Positions 1 to 11,219 of a DNA stretch of 64,000 nucleotides are shown here, piece after piece (positions within the stretch are counted from its first letter, which is position 1; every line of letters begins with the position of its first letter). The DNA is taken from positions 23,256,852 to 23,320,851 of the forward strand of contig CM070508.1 in assembly GCA_036346375.1 (NCBI GenBank), read 5' to 3'. The stretch is from Guadua angustifolia (Eukaryota; Streptophyta; Magnoliopsida; Poales; Poaceae). The notes under the pieces were generated by a model. The model ran no database searches. It saw nothing but the letters and a program-made list of their open reading frames with translations, and was not told where the DNA came from. A program made the translations under genes and the position numbers.

Positions 1-3000
1 CAATATGTCATACATATATAAGATCAAATGTAAATGTGCTCCCACTTGCCCTTGATGAACTAGCAAACAGTTTGACTTTACATCAAAGCAAATATCTAAC
101 TCTGAGATGCTTGTTTCATAAACTTACATACTATAGCATCTTATGGATCATCAAAACCTTGAGGTCATGTCAAGAACACATTCTCACTTAGGTCTCCACA
201 AAGCAGGGAGAGCCGTTTTAACACCCATCTCGCATATCAAATATGCAACAATAGCTAGATCGATCCAGATAGCATTAAGCGGATTAATCAAGTTCATAAC
301 TTAATCATCACGCACAACTCATCTTTAGATCCCATGGCTTTAAACCATCTTTCAGAGCATAGGCCCATCACACTTCCTCACAAATCTTAAAATCATCATA
401 GTCTGACAACAATTGTCATTCCTATCATATAGGTGACTAATGCGGCTTTAGAACATATGTAGGGTCGGTTTATTTTTCATAAAACATACAACAACTTGTA
501 CATAATATGAAAATTTAGTAGGAACAGAAACACTTTCTAATGATCCCCGAACTACTTCGAGTCACATTGTGCTCCCACTAACTATTTTGGAAAAATATTT
601 TCTCCAAAATCAACCATTCCGAGCAACAAATAATTTGTTCTCGCCCCCTTTAAAATGTACAAACACTTTGCACTTCACAAAGAAATATTTATCTAAGTTG
701 AGAATGAGTTCATCAGACGTCAGACGTCTTACATGTACTCCACAATTCAAACTTTGATAAAACAGTATGGAACACTTTCCGATCCACATCATATATGGTT
801 CATTCTCTGTGACTTGATGGAAACCCTTTTATGAGCACTATTATTTCTAAAGTATACCAATATATAGATACTGAAAACAATGGCACAACACAAGTGTATC
901 ATCAGGATCCATATACACATCCATTCACTAATGGAGCATGTCAACATGACAAATCAATCAGGCAAATCAAACAACATTTGTTCTATATTTGGTTCATAAC
1001 CTTCTACTCCCAAGATGAAGCTGAACTATTGATTTTGCCTATGCCAGGAGTATAATAACAATTATTTAACTTCGACATTAATCCTGACAGTTGGGCCGTT
1101 AAGAGTATGTCAACGTCCAACAAGACAACTTCAACACCCTTGCCACTATTTCAAAATCCTATCTCATAGTGTCAGGGTAACGCCAATCTTCAACTTCACA
1201 AGTCTAGGATTGGTACTCCAGATCTCATCAGGACTTTTCCCTTTTCACTCATGACTCGGTCTCCTTCATAAGCTGACCAGTCTTTCGAACCATCACCACA
1301 TGATTAAAGTTGATCTTAATGCTTTCCAAATTTAACATGCATCATATGCATCTCGGCCAGTGATTTATCCAAGCTATTCATCAAAATGTTTAGCTCAATG
1401 CTCAAAAAGAGCAACCAAAAATCACATCAATAGCTAACCATTAGCTAAAGGGAGAATCATATTTTCTAATGCCCAATGTAATCAATCATATCGGCTACAT
1501 GATGGCTGACCGAATTCTTCTTGTGCTAACTTGCAAATAGTGATTTAGGGATCAAATCCTCTAGCTCTTGTCTGATCCTCAAACATGCCCTCAAAGTCCA
1601 CAATCATATTGTAGACACCCATAATCTCATCTTGCTTCTAAAGCTCAGAGTTCATGGCGACAATAATGAGACAACAAATACCAAGAAAACAACTGTAGTG
1701 TTTCCAATAAACACCGTTTCAATTCAGATTGCATTTCAAGTTGGTTCATATAGGTACTATTCTTTAGAACAAATATTCCTTTCAACAATAAGAGAACAAT
1801 TCTCAAAATCAATATCAATCACAATGCACTAATAAGAAATTCATATCAAGTATATACATCTCAAATAGTAAAGCACGAGGTAATCAACAAATATTAAATT
1901 ATGTTTATGTTGTGTACCCTTCGTTAACAAATTAACAAAAGATACTCCCACTCAAGTCACATTCCTTCTAATGACTTGTAGTAGGACAAAATCCATATTC
2001 ACTAAAGTCCTAGTGAACTTTGGCTCACCGCTAGAACCCAGTGACATAGGTAGGCAACCCTTTTGCCGATCACATCGTATGTGACTCTTGTGTGTTGAGT
2101 GGCATGCGCCGATGCTCAGCACCAACACCCTTGCCCTGAAGCTCAAAACTGTTTTGATAGCTTCATCAAGTAAAACCAACACTATGTTGTGAAGTCCGAC
2201 TTCACCCTATTGATCAGGTAAATTAATGGTAGCCTTCTTTGGTAGAAACTACTAGTTAACATACAAGACCTTAATAGGTACAGCTGTTGGAAGGGCAAAC
2301 ACTCTTAATTTTTCGAGGGAAATCTATTCTATCAAGATGAAAGAATAGCAGAGCAGATAAACCATCACAGAAAATACACTACTAAGCTGTGCACCAGTAT
2401 GGCCCAAGACGCGGTGATCAATATCACCATGCGTCCATTTCTATCCACCGGGCCATCTACTTGATTTTAGTCAAGTATCACAAATTAATATGTAAGTGTC
2501 CGTAAGATCCCACACATGCATCGTATACACAAGGGTCGAACTATTCACATACATATGCATAGAATCAAATTCTATCAGGCGATGTGAGCTTATAACATTT
2601 TATAAAAGGCACATAAATAATTTGTGTGGTGGAAACAATTTCCCCATAGAGAATCATATTCATAAATTTAGCCCATGAAAAATTCCAACAGATTAATCAT
2701 ATTATCCAGCTCTGGACCAATCAAATTTACCCAATGAATATTCCACTAAGCATGTTAGCCTACTAACAGCTTAGTCGGCAGGGTTTGAACTATGAATCCT
2801 ATTCACAATCTTACCCGAGAAAGTTCGATTGAATTAATCATATTAATACAATACCGGACTAACAATTAGCCCTTGCTTAGTGGTCCGAAAAATTATCTGG
2901 CCATGAATCAAATATTCACTCGGCCACGCCACATCAAGCATGTGGTGCAGACAGATAAATTCTCCTTAACCGAATACAAATATCCAACAAGACCCACCAT

Positions 3001-3202
3001 AGCATATTGCGAGGTATCATAAAGGCTATAATACAAAGAAATCTAATTTCAACTGTGATTAACAGCGCAACTATATAGCCCTCTATGGATCAGAATGAAA
3101 AATATACACACAATCAATATTGGTCATAATTTCAATAAAAGATCCATCGAGTTAATCATATTAACCACACATCATGCCCCCGACCAACTCGAGCTCCTCC
3201 GA

Positions 3203-3350
3203 GCAAAAACCGAGTGGTACCGAGTAACGCCGAGTAGTGCCGAGTACCATTGAACAACACCAAGTTATCCGAACAACAATTTGCTCATTACCGAGTGGTC
3301 CGGGTAGCACCGAGCAATGCCGAGTAGTGCCGAATGGTTTCCGAAATTAC
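3203..3350. repeat. Degenerate decamer-type tandem repeat (CCGAGTAGTG-like)
   Basis: About a dozen variants of CCGAG(T/C)(A/G)(G/A)(T/C)G follow one another at 10-11 base spacing, more GC-rich than the AT-rich interior around them. They lie about 600-750 bp inside the primer binding site of the left-edge element. No coding potential is evident. Confidence 0.55.
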
Positions 3351-3920
3351 TTTCGGCGACATCCTACAAACTAGACTTTACACGGCGTATCCCAAGCTAC
3401 GCTCGAGAACCTTTCAGGGGCCAACCCTAATCTGGTAGCGAGATCAAATCTACTAAAATCCGAAGTCGCGATGTGTTGATCACATCAACAAACAAGTCAT
3501 GATTTCGTTGATCTCTATATCAACTCAAATATATTAATGAACTGATTAGAACAACTAATTTAGTAATATATCACATATACTACTTTAGTAATATATCACA
3601 TATACTACTAATGCATATTTACCGTATGCACATACTATATTGATCTCATCAACACAACATGCAAGTCCAATCTAATCAAATCCACTAATGATGTCATGAT
3701 GACTAAACGCAACATTTGCGCCATAGTTCATCTGATCGATCCAATCTAACTCTCGATTGATCCCATCAATCAAAGTTTCAGATTAATCTCCATTAATCAG
3801 TTGGATTCTTCCTAACTAACTGATCCAATCGGCTACAAGAAGAACGGTAGTAGATCGCATCTAGTATCCCGCATATCACATATGCGACCAAAACCGATCT
3901 AGATCAAGAACTAAACAGGA

Positions 3921-3934
3921 TGGCTCTGATACCA
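3921..3934 (-). promoter_or_regulatory. Primer binding site, initiator-Met tRNA type
   Basis: On the minus strand the bases read TGGTATCAGAGCCA. This is the usual complement of the 3' end of initiator methionine tRNA, placed one base inside the LTR. Confidence 0.85.
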
Positions 3935-3935
3935 C

Positions 3936-4775
3936 TGTTGGGAAATGTGGGATGCTACGCTAGTATATAATCAAATTCTATCGCGACTACCCAGGACACC
4001 CTGCAAGCAATTGATTACAGATCGCATTACCTTATGACGCGCAGTGCAGCGGAAGACGAGTCGATGAAGCCAGTTCAATCGATCCGCGCGCCGTGGAAGT
4101 AGCCGTATATACCACGCCTCCTCCTTGCTGATGCCGCAAGGCCTTGCCACTCCATGGCCAAGCCCCACGACCGGATCGTAGGCGGCATTGAGGTAGACGA
4201 AGCACCAGAAGTCCTCGCGGAAGTTCGCGACCTCCAGGAGCAGTCTGACTTAAAATGGACACCCAAGCCACATACGAGCTCCGTTTTGGGTGTTCTACCA
4301 CTCGTTTGAAAGATAACAAGATAATATTTCAAACGCATCCAGTCTTGCCTTCAAATTACTTCTGGATCAACAGGAATCAACAAAACAAAATCACATCCAG
4401 AAACTATGCGCGAATCTGATTGCGCCTCCTTTCAGGTTCGCTTCGATTAGCGCCGCAGGTGCAACGCCTCTACGGTATCCATACGTACAGGGATTGGAAT
4501 CCATTCACGTGGGTGTGCTAGCACCTCACGCGCGAACCCTTGGGAGAGACGACGGCTAGGGTTTGGTGGAGGGGAAAACCTAGAAGCTCATCTGTCTCAA
4601 AGCCTCCACCGCCTCCCTTTATATAGCCCCTTAGTTGGGCCCCTATGCTAGAGGTCCAATAAGGTTTGTAGCACACGTCCAACGTGGCCCGCTAAGTCCA
4701 CATCATATGTGACCCATCATTACCAAGCCCACATCATATGTGGCGCATGATACGCTATTGGGTATAATCCCAACA
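3936..4775 (-). repeat. 5' LTR of the left-edge LTR element
   Basis: An 840-bp LTR bounded by the perfect 8-bp inverted ends TGTTGGGA and TCCCAACA. On its left side (the 3' side on the minus strand) it is followed after one base by a primer binding site, so it is the 5' LTR. A minus-strand TATA box (4617-4626) lies about 150 bp from the right edge. The partner LTR is not in the window, so age cannot be judged. Confidence 0.85.
4617..4626 (-). promoter_or_regulatory. TATA box in the LTR
   Basis: CTATATAAAG on the minus strand inside the LTR, in the expected place for the RNA polymerase II promoter at the U3/R boundary. Confidence 0.6.
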
Positions 4776-5231
4776 ATTTTCTCAAGGAAGCTTGTGAGAA
4801 AGCCCGGTTAGTTGTGAAGGTTGGAGTTTGCCTACCCGAAGCAGTGAAGAACTACCAAATGATTGAGGAAGGCTCATGTGATTGGTGTCAACTTGAAGTT
4901 GATCAAGCTTCCTCAACGTAGATTAGGGGATACCGGTAAGTCTTCAAGACAACGAGATAAATTCTTATGTCTTTTACCCTTATGGTTTGATTTCCAATTC
5001 TTGTATGCAATTTTCTTTCATAGCAACATTAGAGGTTTAATCTTGTGCCCAGAGTTATATTTGCGCTTAATCATCATTTGCCCGTGCTCTTAGTGAAACT
5101 TAGAGAATGTAGGCTTTAAACTATCAAAATTGTCATTCTAGTTTAGTTAATATTTTTATTGCGAGTTGAGCCAAAAAATTTTATAACCTCCTATTCACCC
5201 CCTCTAGTTGGTTATCCTTGATCCTTCAACA
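4776..5231 (+). repeat. Truncated, decayed Copia LTR (SIRE-like), 3' part
   Basis: The order of short matches is the same as in the 3' part of the C element LTR (about 19040-19483). It includes the GTGAAGG, GCCTACCCG, GAGGAAGG, CTCAACGT, AGGGGA and CTATTCACCCCCTCTAG segments and a final CA at 5231. It is much diverged and lacks its left part. The left-edge LTR element begins exactly where this fragment is cut, so that element probably inserted into it. Confidence 0.65.
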
Positions 5232-5338
5232 CTCTTAGAGAAACTTTTATGGTCTCAACAACAATCCTTCTCTCTCTCAGATGGCAATATCTTTATTATG
5301 TGCATTTTGTCAATTGAATTGAAAGTTGCAAGACAAAA

Positions 5339-5497
5339 ATGTAATGAGCTTAACGAGCCAACTCGAGTTTTTAACGAGTTGAGCCGAGCTGACATTTGAA
5401 CTCGTTAAGATAACAAGTCAAGTCAAGGTGGCTCGGTATCTTAACGAGTTTGACTGAGCCGAGTCGAGCTGAGTTGGCTTGTTGTCCACCCCCTAGC
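5339..5497. repeat. Fold-back, MITE-like sequence ending in CCACCCCCTAG
   Basis: The left arm near 5352-5367 (AACGAGCCAACTCGAG) pairs imperfectly with the right arm near 5465-5484, giving a fold-back of about 150 bp full of GAGCCGAG and AACGAGTT motifs. The terminal CTAGGGGGTGG (minus strand) resembles the ends of hAT-type miniature elements. The 8-bp target duplication expected for hAT was not found, so the class is tentative. Confidence 0.4.
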
Positions 5498-6896
5498 CAT
5501 GGTTGCTCCGTGCACACTCGACGGTCGCCTTGCGTCATGTTGTGTGCTCTCCATTCTCGTGGATGCACTCCATGTTGCTGCCCAAGAAAGATGGTGGGAA
5601 ATCTGTCCTTCTGTCTATTTTCCTACCATACCATATTGAATCCAACTGTGCACGAGGAAAGGGATCTTATGCAGTCTCTATGGGGACCACAACTTAAATC
5701 ATAACCATAGATTAGAATCGTTCGATTGAGAGAATAAACGGTCCGAATTGTGAAATAATGTCAAAATCGGTATAGTACTTTTGAACAGTATTCTCGAAAG
5801 ATCTGGTCCATTGTCTTTTGATCCAATGGTCCATTTACGTTACTAAAGTTGCAGTCGTAATGGGACTGCATTGAATCTCGATTTGGTGCATGAGTACAGC
5901 AGTATCTGGTTGTTGGAGGTTGATATATTTGTTCTACACCCCTTGGTAGTTGGGTTCCTATGGCATCCAATGAGTCTTTATGCTTTGTGTGTGTTAGACA
6001 AATAATCCTAAATCCATCCAAAAAGGGTATTAAGCACCTAAGGACTGGAAACATCATTGCAGAAGAAACTAGGAACATTCTCTTAAAAATAATAAATAGG
6101 AACCTTAGGAAGCTGCTTGTAGGTTTCAGCCATTATTAGTCTATTATCTATTACTAATGTGATAGGCAGTTTTTTGTATCCTCAACTTTTCGACAAGTAA
6201 CATTGTAATTTCTGGAATACCCTATAACTTCTAATTAAGAGTTGGTGGCAGTGGTCCGTTCTCCTTCACCCCCAAGCATACCCACGAAACGGAGAAAGTT
6301 TTAATTTGGATGGATATGCATGCATGTGTGATCTGCGGTGTATCAAACTATTATCTCAATCAGTCGATTCTATTTCCAAATACAACACGGCCGATTCTTT
6401 TTTCATATACTGCACGTATACATCTTCTGAGTTACCATGTGCCTTTGAGTTGTCATATGCATCATTTTCATTAAATATTTATTTGCATGTGTAGATAAGA
6501 TCATCTTTTCCTTTTATCTAATCATGTATGGACATGATTTCGGTCGACTAGCAGCATGCGTACGGCCATGCATGATATGACTAAATAAGTTTGTTATCTC
6601 TATCTTTACTAATTCTAATTAGAAGTTGTTGGTGGTATGTCCGTTCTCCACTCTCACCCGACACGTGTGCGCACCCGCGTGGCTGAGTAGGAAGTGGACA
6701 GTGGCCACCCTGGTAGATTGGATTGGATCATCCTGTTATGGAAGTTAAATGAATATGCATGGAAGTTGGGTCTCTTCTTGCCTCGTTCTCTTTTATTGTC
6801 TTCCTTATTCGACGATTTCTTAATCTGCATTCCATAGATATCTCCTTGATTGCTGAATTTATATAACCCCACCGCTTCTTGCCTCTCCCTGCAGAT
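5498..6896. other. Intergenic, no supported gene
   Basis: No convincing coding region on either strand. Two related blocks, near 6225-6270 and 6605-6655, share (T)TCTAATTA.G.AGTTG.TGG and TCCGTTCTCC, so part of this stretch is duplicated. A TATA-like TTTATATAACC at 6858-6868 lies just before the zinc-finger gene fragment and may be a relic of its promoter. Confidence 0.4.
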
Positions 6897-7168
6897 ATGT
6901 TGAGCTTATCCGTTGAGCAGAGGTAATGGATAACCTTCTTGATCTCGTCGATGTGGCGCAAGGACAGGTTGTCGGTGGTGGGCGGCGAGATAGGCTAGTG
7001 GCACTACTGGAGCTCATCGCGGTGGATGATATCAATAGGTTGAGGGAGGCACTCGTAGGGGGAGGCGAGGAGGCGATGGAACTAGTTCATTGGGTGGGGC
7101 TATGGTATGGCCGGAGCAAGGCGTACGAGCCACGCACGCCACTGATGGTGGCAACCACAGACGGATGA
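6897..7168 (+). pseudogene. N-terminal fragment of an ankyrin/CCCH zinc-finger protein gene
   Basis: An 80-residue reading frame (6926-7168) contains LLEL.A.DD, then GLWYGR.SKA, then RTPLMVA. This order and spacing match the N-terminal region just before the ankyrin repeats of plant tandem CCCH zinc-finger proteins (the group that includes Arabidopsis C3H30/OXS2 relatives). Those proteins have paired ankyrin repeats and two CCCH fingers and act in RNA or transcriptional stress regulation. Here an upstream ATG at 6897 starts a short LSVEQR peptide in another frame, which fits the stretch preceding LLEL in the family, so a frameshift is likely. After RTPLMVA the frame ends, and no ankyrin repeat or CCCH finger follows. 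It is a truncated relic, possibly carried here by a transposon. Confidence 0.6.
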
Positions 7169-7619
7169 CATCTACCTCTTAAACGCCTTTGCGCCCATGG
7201 GGCAACAGATGATGGCTCTCTCGGTCGATCGATCGATCTCAAATTACAGCGTTACAAATTTACAATCCCAAGTGTTGTGATATTATTATTTAAGTTTATG
7301 AAATTAAAGATAATTTTAAGCTCGAGTTTGTAAACAGGTGCTTGGAATTTGTATGCTTCGATGAATTGATTTAAACATTTAATCATTGCAAATTTAGAGT
7401 GAACATTATTATTCAGATTAGGTTAATACTCTTTGCAAATAAACATTTCATTGCAAATTGAGTTTCCATTGCAACGCATGGGCACATGGCTATATCCTGT
7501 AATGTTAGATGGTGCCCTGCAAAGCAAAAGACGATTCGGCCCAAAATCCCTGCATGCAGTGTACTGTGCATGCGGAGCCTGTGTCGTCATGCATTGAGCG
7601 AGTGCTATCCATAGATTAA
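7169..7619. other. Intergenic AT-rich, no supported gene
   Basis: No coding frame, RNA gene or element terminus is recognised. A short GATCGATCGATC run occurs near 7224. Confidence 0.4.
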
Positions 7620-8620
7620 AATATTCCTAAAATTTTGTGAGATCTCACTGAGATCTCGCTTACCAGAGGTGGACGAATTTTGAAATGCTGGCCAGAGTAA
7701 AAAAATTCAAAAAAAAATTAAATTGCCACAGTAATATCAGAAATCTCGGCGAGATCTCGCCATTTCTCTTTGAGATCTCAGAGTTTTTGACTGGTTTTTA
7801 ACTTTTTTTTGCCATATTTGATCGGAAATTGATCAATACCCCTTAAGAAAGTCATCTCCTAAGAAAATTTGTTGTAAAAATTAATTTTTGAGACATTTTT
7901 TAAAACTGTAGAAACACTTTTAGATTTTTATAAAACTTTATATGCTATATCATGATGTAAAAAATTTATAGTACCATCGTAAGAAGTGTAGAATCATACA
8001 TAAAAATTTTCAAAATAATTTAACTTCATTTGTTATCTTTAAAAAAATTAAAAATCGAATGAACTTAATTGGGACAGTAACGTTGTCAGAATTTTATAAA
8101 TTTTATAGAGTGTGATCATGATACAAAATTTTTATGAGAGTTTAAGAATTGCCTTAGAACCATTTTATAAAATTGTGAAAAATTTAAACTTTTTTTGTTT
8201 GCTCAATCAAATCTATGTATGCATTGAACTTCAATTGTTATATTTTAAAAATCAAAAACAGAAAGAACATAAATGGTATAGTGCACTTGTAAGAATTTTA
8301 TAAATTCACTGGGATGTGATCATGATTCAAAATTTTTGTGAGATCTTAAGAATTTATGTAGAACCCTTCTGAAAATTTTTCAAAAATTTTAAACCTTTTT
8401 TATGTATTAAATAAAACCTTTTTAACATCTTTTGAGCCATTTTTCACTTAGTACAATTTTGCTGAGATCTTGGCAAATCTCGCCGAGATCTCGGTAAAAA
8501 AACCTGATTTGAAAATTTGTTTCTACGATTCATCCAAAATTTATCTAAAATTTTTAAATCTTGTTGAGATTTCATTCTCTAGCTACAGGCGTAATTAGAG
8601 CAAAACGAGATTTCAATCCC
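7620..8620. repeat. AT-rich repeat with GAGATCTC palindromes and about 204-bp internal units
   Basis: The stretch is flanked and interrupted by palindromes built on GAGATCTC (near 7640-7665, 7745-7775 and 8465-8495). Between them, degenerate direct units recur: GTGATCATGAT.CAAAATTTTTGTGAG begins at 8112 and again at 8316 (period 204), with a weaker related unit near 7945. There is no coding potential. It looks like one copy of a dispersed grass repeat, but clear terminal inverted repeats or target duplications could not be defined. Confidence 0.5.
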
Positions 8621-8991
8621 TGGTGCTACCTACACCAAATTTTGAGTTGCACTTCTTGACGACTCAAAACTTAGATCGAACACTTGTCTCTTTGGGCTAC
8701 TCCTATTTCCTACTACTCTTCAGGAGGAGAGAGAGAGCTGACCAGCCAAGCGTGTATATCCACGTGTAGGCACACGGCATTTCACCGACAAGTGGAGCGA
8801 AGAAACGTATTAGATCTACGGATCGCACTGAACGATCAGGGACTGTCACGTAGGTAGCATGTATGCGTTGCTAATGCGCCGTTTTTCTTGGTGCATATTC
8901 CCAAAGTGTTCCGTTGGGACCACAGGCGGCATCCACGTTGGCGAGAGGCATCCCAGGATGAGAATGCATGCTGAGTGACCGTTTTTCTTAT

Positions 8992-9130
8992 GCAGTGTTG
9001 AACCACAAGCGGTTTGGGAAACCGCTTGTGATATCCGACGGGGTATCACTCGCGGTTGCTTACAAGCGGTTCTAAAACCGCTTCTGAAAGCGGTTTCGAA
9101 CCGCTTGTGTATGTCCGATCTGCAGTAGTG
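8992..9130 (-). repeat. CACTA-type transposon terminus with AAGCGGTT subterminal repeats
   Basis: Read on the minus strand the sequence starts CACTACTGCAG at 9130. Within about 140 bp it carries at least six copies of AAGCGGTT in both orientations, several forming hairpins (AAGCGGTT.TAAAACCGCTT). Short subterminal repeats in both orientations behind a CACTA end are the hallmark of En/Spm-type DNA transposons. No matching opposite end was found to the left in this window, so this is either a lone terminus or the other end is lost. Confidence 0.65.
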
Positions 9131-10599
9131 CAACTCCGTCCATCGTTTGATAGATCTATTTAAGAATAAATCATATTCTTCAATGGCATAGATCAATCCA
9201 ATACCTATCACACATATTAAAAATACCCAAATAACAATCGCAAAATAGGTGAACATAAAATATAGAGGATCTCAACTCTTTTCTTTTTTATTAATTATAG
9301 ATTGATTTTTTTAACAATGGGTTCTCTATTTATAGCAAAAACCTCTCAGGGTAGTTTCTGAATTCAACTAAAACCAAGAGTTCGGTCATATCTAAACAGT
9401 CCCTCTTAGGCGAATACTATCGATGTTTAAGACTTTGGGTCTCTTAATCGAGCTTACGTAAAATTTATAAGATGTGGGCCCCTAGATACCGAAATGGAGA
9501 CAATGTGAATGCTTCTTTATTAGCCAAGCGACTGTGATAGAATGTTCTAAGTACAAGATGATCTATATGATTATAGAGTGCTAATCATGAGTTACAGGAT
9601 GTGAATGCTAATTGCTAGATTGTCGGTGATGTTCGATGATGTCAGACATTCCAAATTCTCCTCCACAACGTTGGTTAGCCCTCTATTTATCCTTGATGAA
9701 GAGGCGGCATTTGAATTCCAGAGGGGTGTCATGTAATCGGAAGACGGCTTCACGCCAAACGATGTTTTCTCATCAAAGGGTGCCTTTTCTGGTGATAATT
9801 TCCAAGTAGTTATGTGTTTCTGTTAAATAACTGTCTGCATGGAGACCTGTACGGGAGAAACCGCTTGCCCCTAACTAGTCTGCTGGTCAAGGTGGCTATA
9901 TCACTGGTCGAAGATGATTAGTATGGAGCTAAATTTAACCATATTTGACTGAGTTAGTCAGAAATCTAATCGTTTGAATAGGGATGGGTTTTTGTCTCGA
10001 TGTTTTATGGGCTTGAGTTTAATAGGCCCATTTACTAGCACATAGTCATGAATTTTTTTTATAAAAAAGAGGCCTAAATGGAAAACAAGGTTTTAATCCC
10101 CATCAGCTTGCCCACAAGTCTTGAGAAATAAGAATTTATTACGCAATCGTTACTTGACTAATTTAGGCGCTGATACATCGGAGATCCTTGCAATTCTCTT
10201 GATAATTGAACCACCACTTAGTCATTTTGAATGCGTGTAGCATATAAAGGGGATGAAAATCTCCATCCAAATCAAGAAAAAGATTCACTTTTAAACATTT
10301 TTAGTTGTTTTAAGTTTTTCGTCATCCATTCTTTTCACTTTTCCCATCAAATGAGATGGGGAATATAGTCAAGGATGGATGATGAGAAACTTAAACATCT
10401 AAGATAGCAAAAATATCTCAGGAGTAGTTTCTGAATTCATCAACTAAAAACAAGAGTTCGGTCATATGTAAACACTCCCTCTTAGGAGAATACCACGTCA
10501 TCTACGTGCCTCGTCAAAAACTCCTCCTAAAAACCCAGTAGGAGAAAAGAGATGGAGAAAAGTGTACATTGTATCAACATATTATGTTAAACTCGTTGC
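9131..10599. other. Intergenic, with a direct repeat pair and a hairpin
   Basis: No supported gene. Blocks at about 9335-9415 and 10395-10492 share GTAGTTTCTGAATTCA, AAGAGTTCGGTCATAT and CTCCCTCTTAG.(A)GAATAC in the same order, about 1.07 kb apart. The stretch after the second copy (near 10495-10560) has a CCTCGTCAAAAACTCCT..AAAACCCAGT character familiar from decayed grass LTRs. Confidence 0.45.
10301..10402. repeat. Imperfect hairpin, arms about 47 bases
   Basis: The left arm 10301-10347 and right arm 10355-10402 are imperfect reverse complements. Paired blocks include TAAGTTTTTC with GATGAGAAACTTA, CATCCAT with ATGGATG, and CCCATC with GATGGG, around a loop of about 7 bases. It could be a small fold-back element or a MITE core. 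No function is claimed. Confidence 0.5.
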
Positions 10600-10915
10600 T
10601 GTCGGCGTATTTCGCCGATAGGATTTCTCCTAGGACGGAGAATAAGGTTCGGTAGAAGGCGTGTTCGCGGTCGGACACCCTAATGGCTCTCCCTGCAGGG
10701 ATCCAGGGGTCAACAGATCAAAGAACACACCAATGTACCCAGGTTCGGGCCCCCAGTGTGGGTAACAACCCTACGTCCTGCTAGATCTTTGTTGATGTAT
10801 ATTAAGCCGGTTACAATGCTTTTCCCTCAGGTTTTCTACTCGTTTTTCGCTCTCTCTCTTTTTCCCTTTCTTTCTTTCTTAATTCGTTCCCCCCAGTTCC
10901 ATGCACCAGAGCTCC

Positions 10916-10924
10916 CTTATATAG
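10916..10924 (-). promoter_or_regulatory. TATA box of the A 3' LTR
   Basis: CTATATAAG on the minus strand; the equivalent box in the 5' LTR is CTATATAAT at 62953-62961. Confidence 0.55.
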
Positions 10925-11219
10925 ACTAGGCTGGCTCGGGCAGGTGAGAACGTGACATCATAATGATCTATGATTCATTTATCACACCCATCACTGTAGT
11001 CCTGTCCCCCAAGCCTCATTCTCCGTGCCGCTGTATGACTTCGCCCGATCCACCCGGGATGTGACTTTCCTGCGACGGGTTAGGTGTGAGGTGTCAGAGG
11101 GATGGGCCGTCGTCGTGTCGACAGCAGAACTCTTCGCAATCAATGGCTCTGGCACAGCGTGTCAGGGGAAGGAGACTTTGAGGCAAAGCCTCCATCTCAT
11201 CCTTTTGGTCGCCCGCGTG

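Larger units (their letters stand above)
1..4775 (-). mobile_element. LTR retrotransposon, 5' part, visible interior non-coding (LARD-like); runs off the left edge
   Basis: A minus-strand element is defined by one LTR (3936-4775) and a primer binding site (3921-3934). Its interior therefore lies at 1-3920 and its other LTR is outside the window. The interior is AT-rich and has stops in all frames; no gag, protease, RT, RNase H or integrase motif could be read on either strand. That fits a large retrotransposon derivative (LARD) or a heavily eroded Copia element. On the minus strand the purine-rich motif AGTGGGAG recurs (near 40, 570 and 1945), which resembles polypurine tracts. The segments near 225-280 and 3870-3915 share related CGCATATCA.ATATGC blocks. 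Family assignment is not possible without its missing half. Confidence 0.65.

Noticed and set aside
4032..4338. Three minus-strand frames near the left LTR
   Set aside because: All lie inside the 840-bp LTR in different frames with no motif.
5761..6078. 105-residue minus-strand frame
   Set aside because: No recognisable domain and unremarkable length for chance in this stretch.
7224..7236. GATCGATCGATC run as a possible regulatory site
   Set aside because: Too short and simple to support a claim.
8846..9256. 136-residue minus-strand frame
   Set aside because: It crosses the CACTA terminus and its hairpins; no domain seen and composition fits chance.
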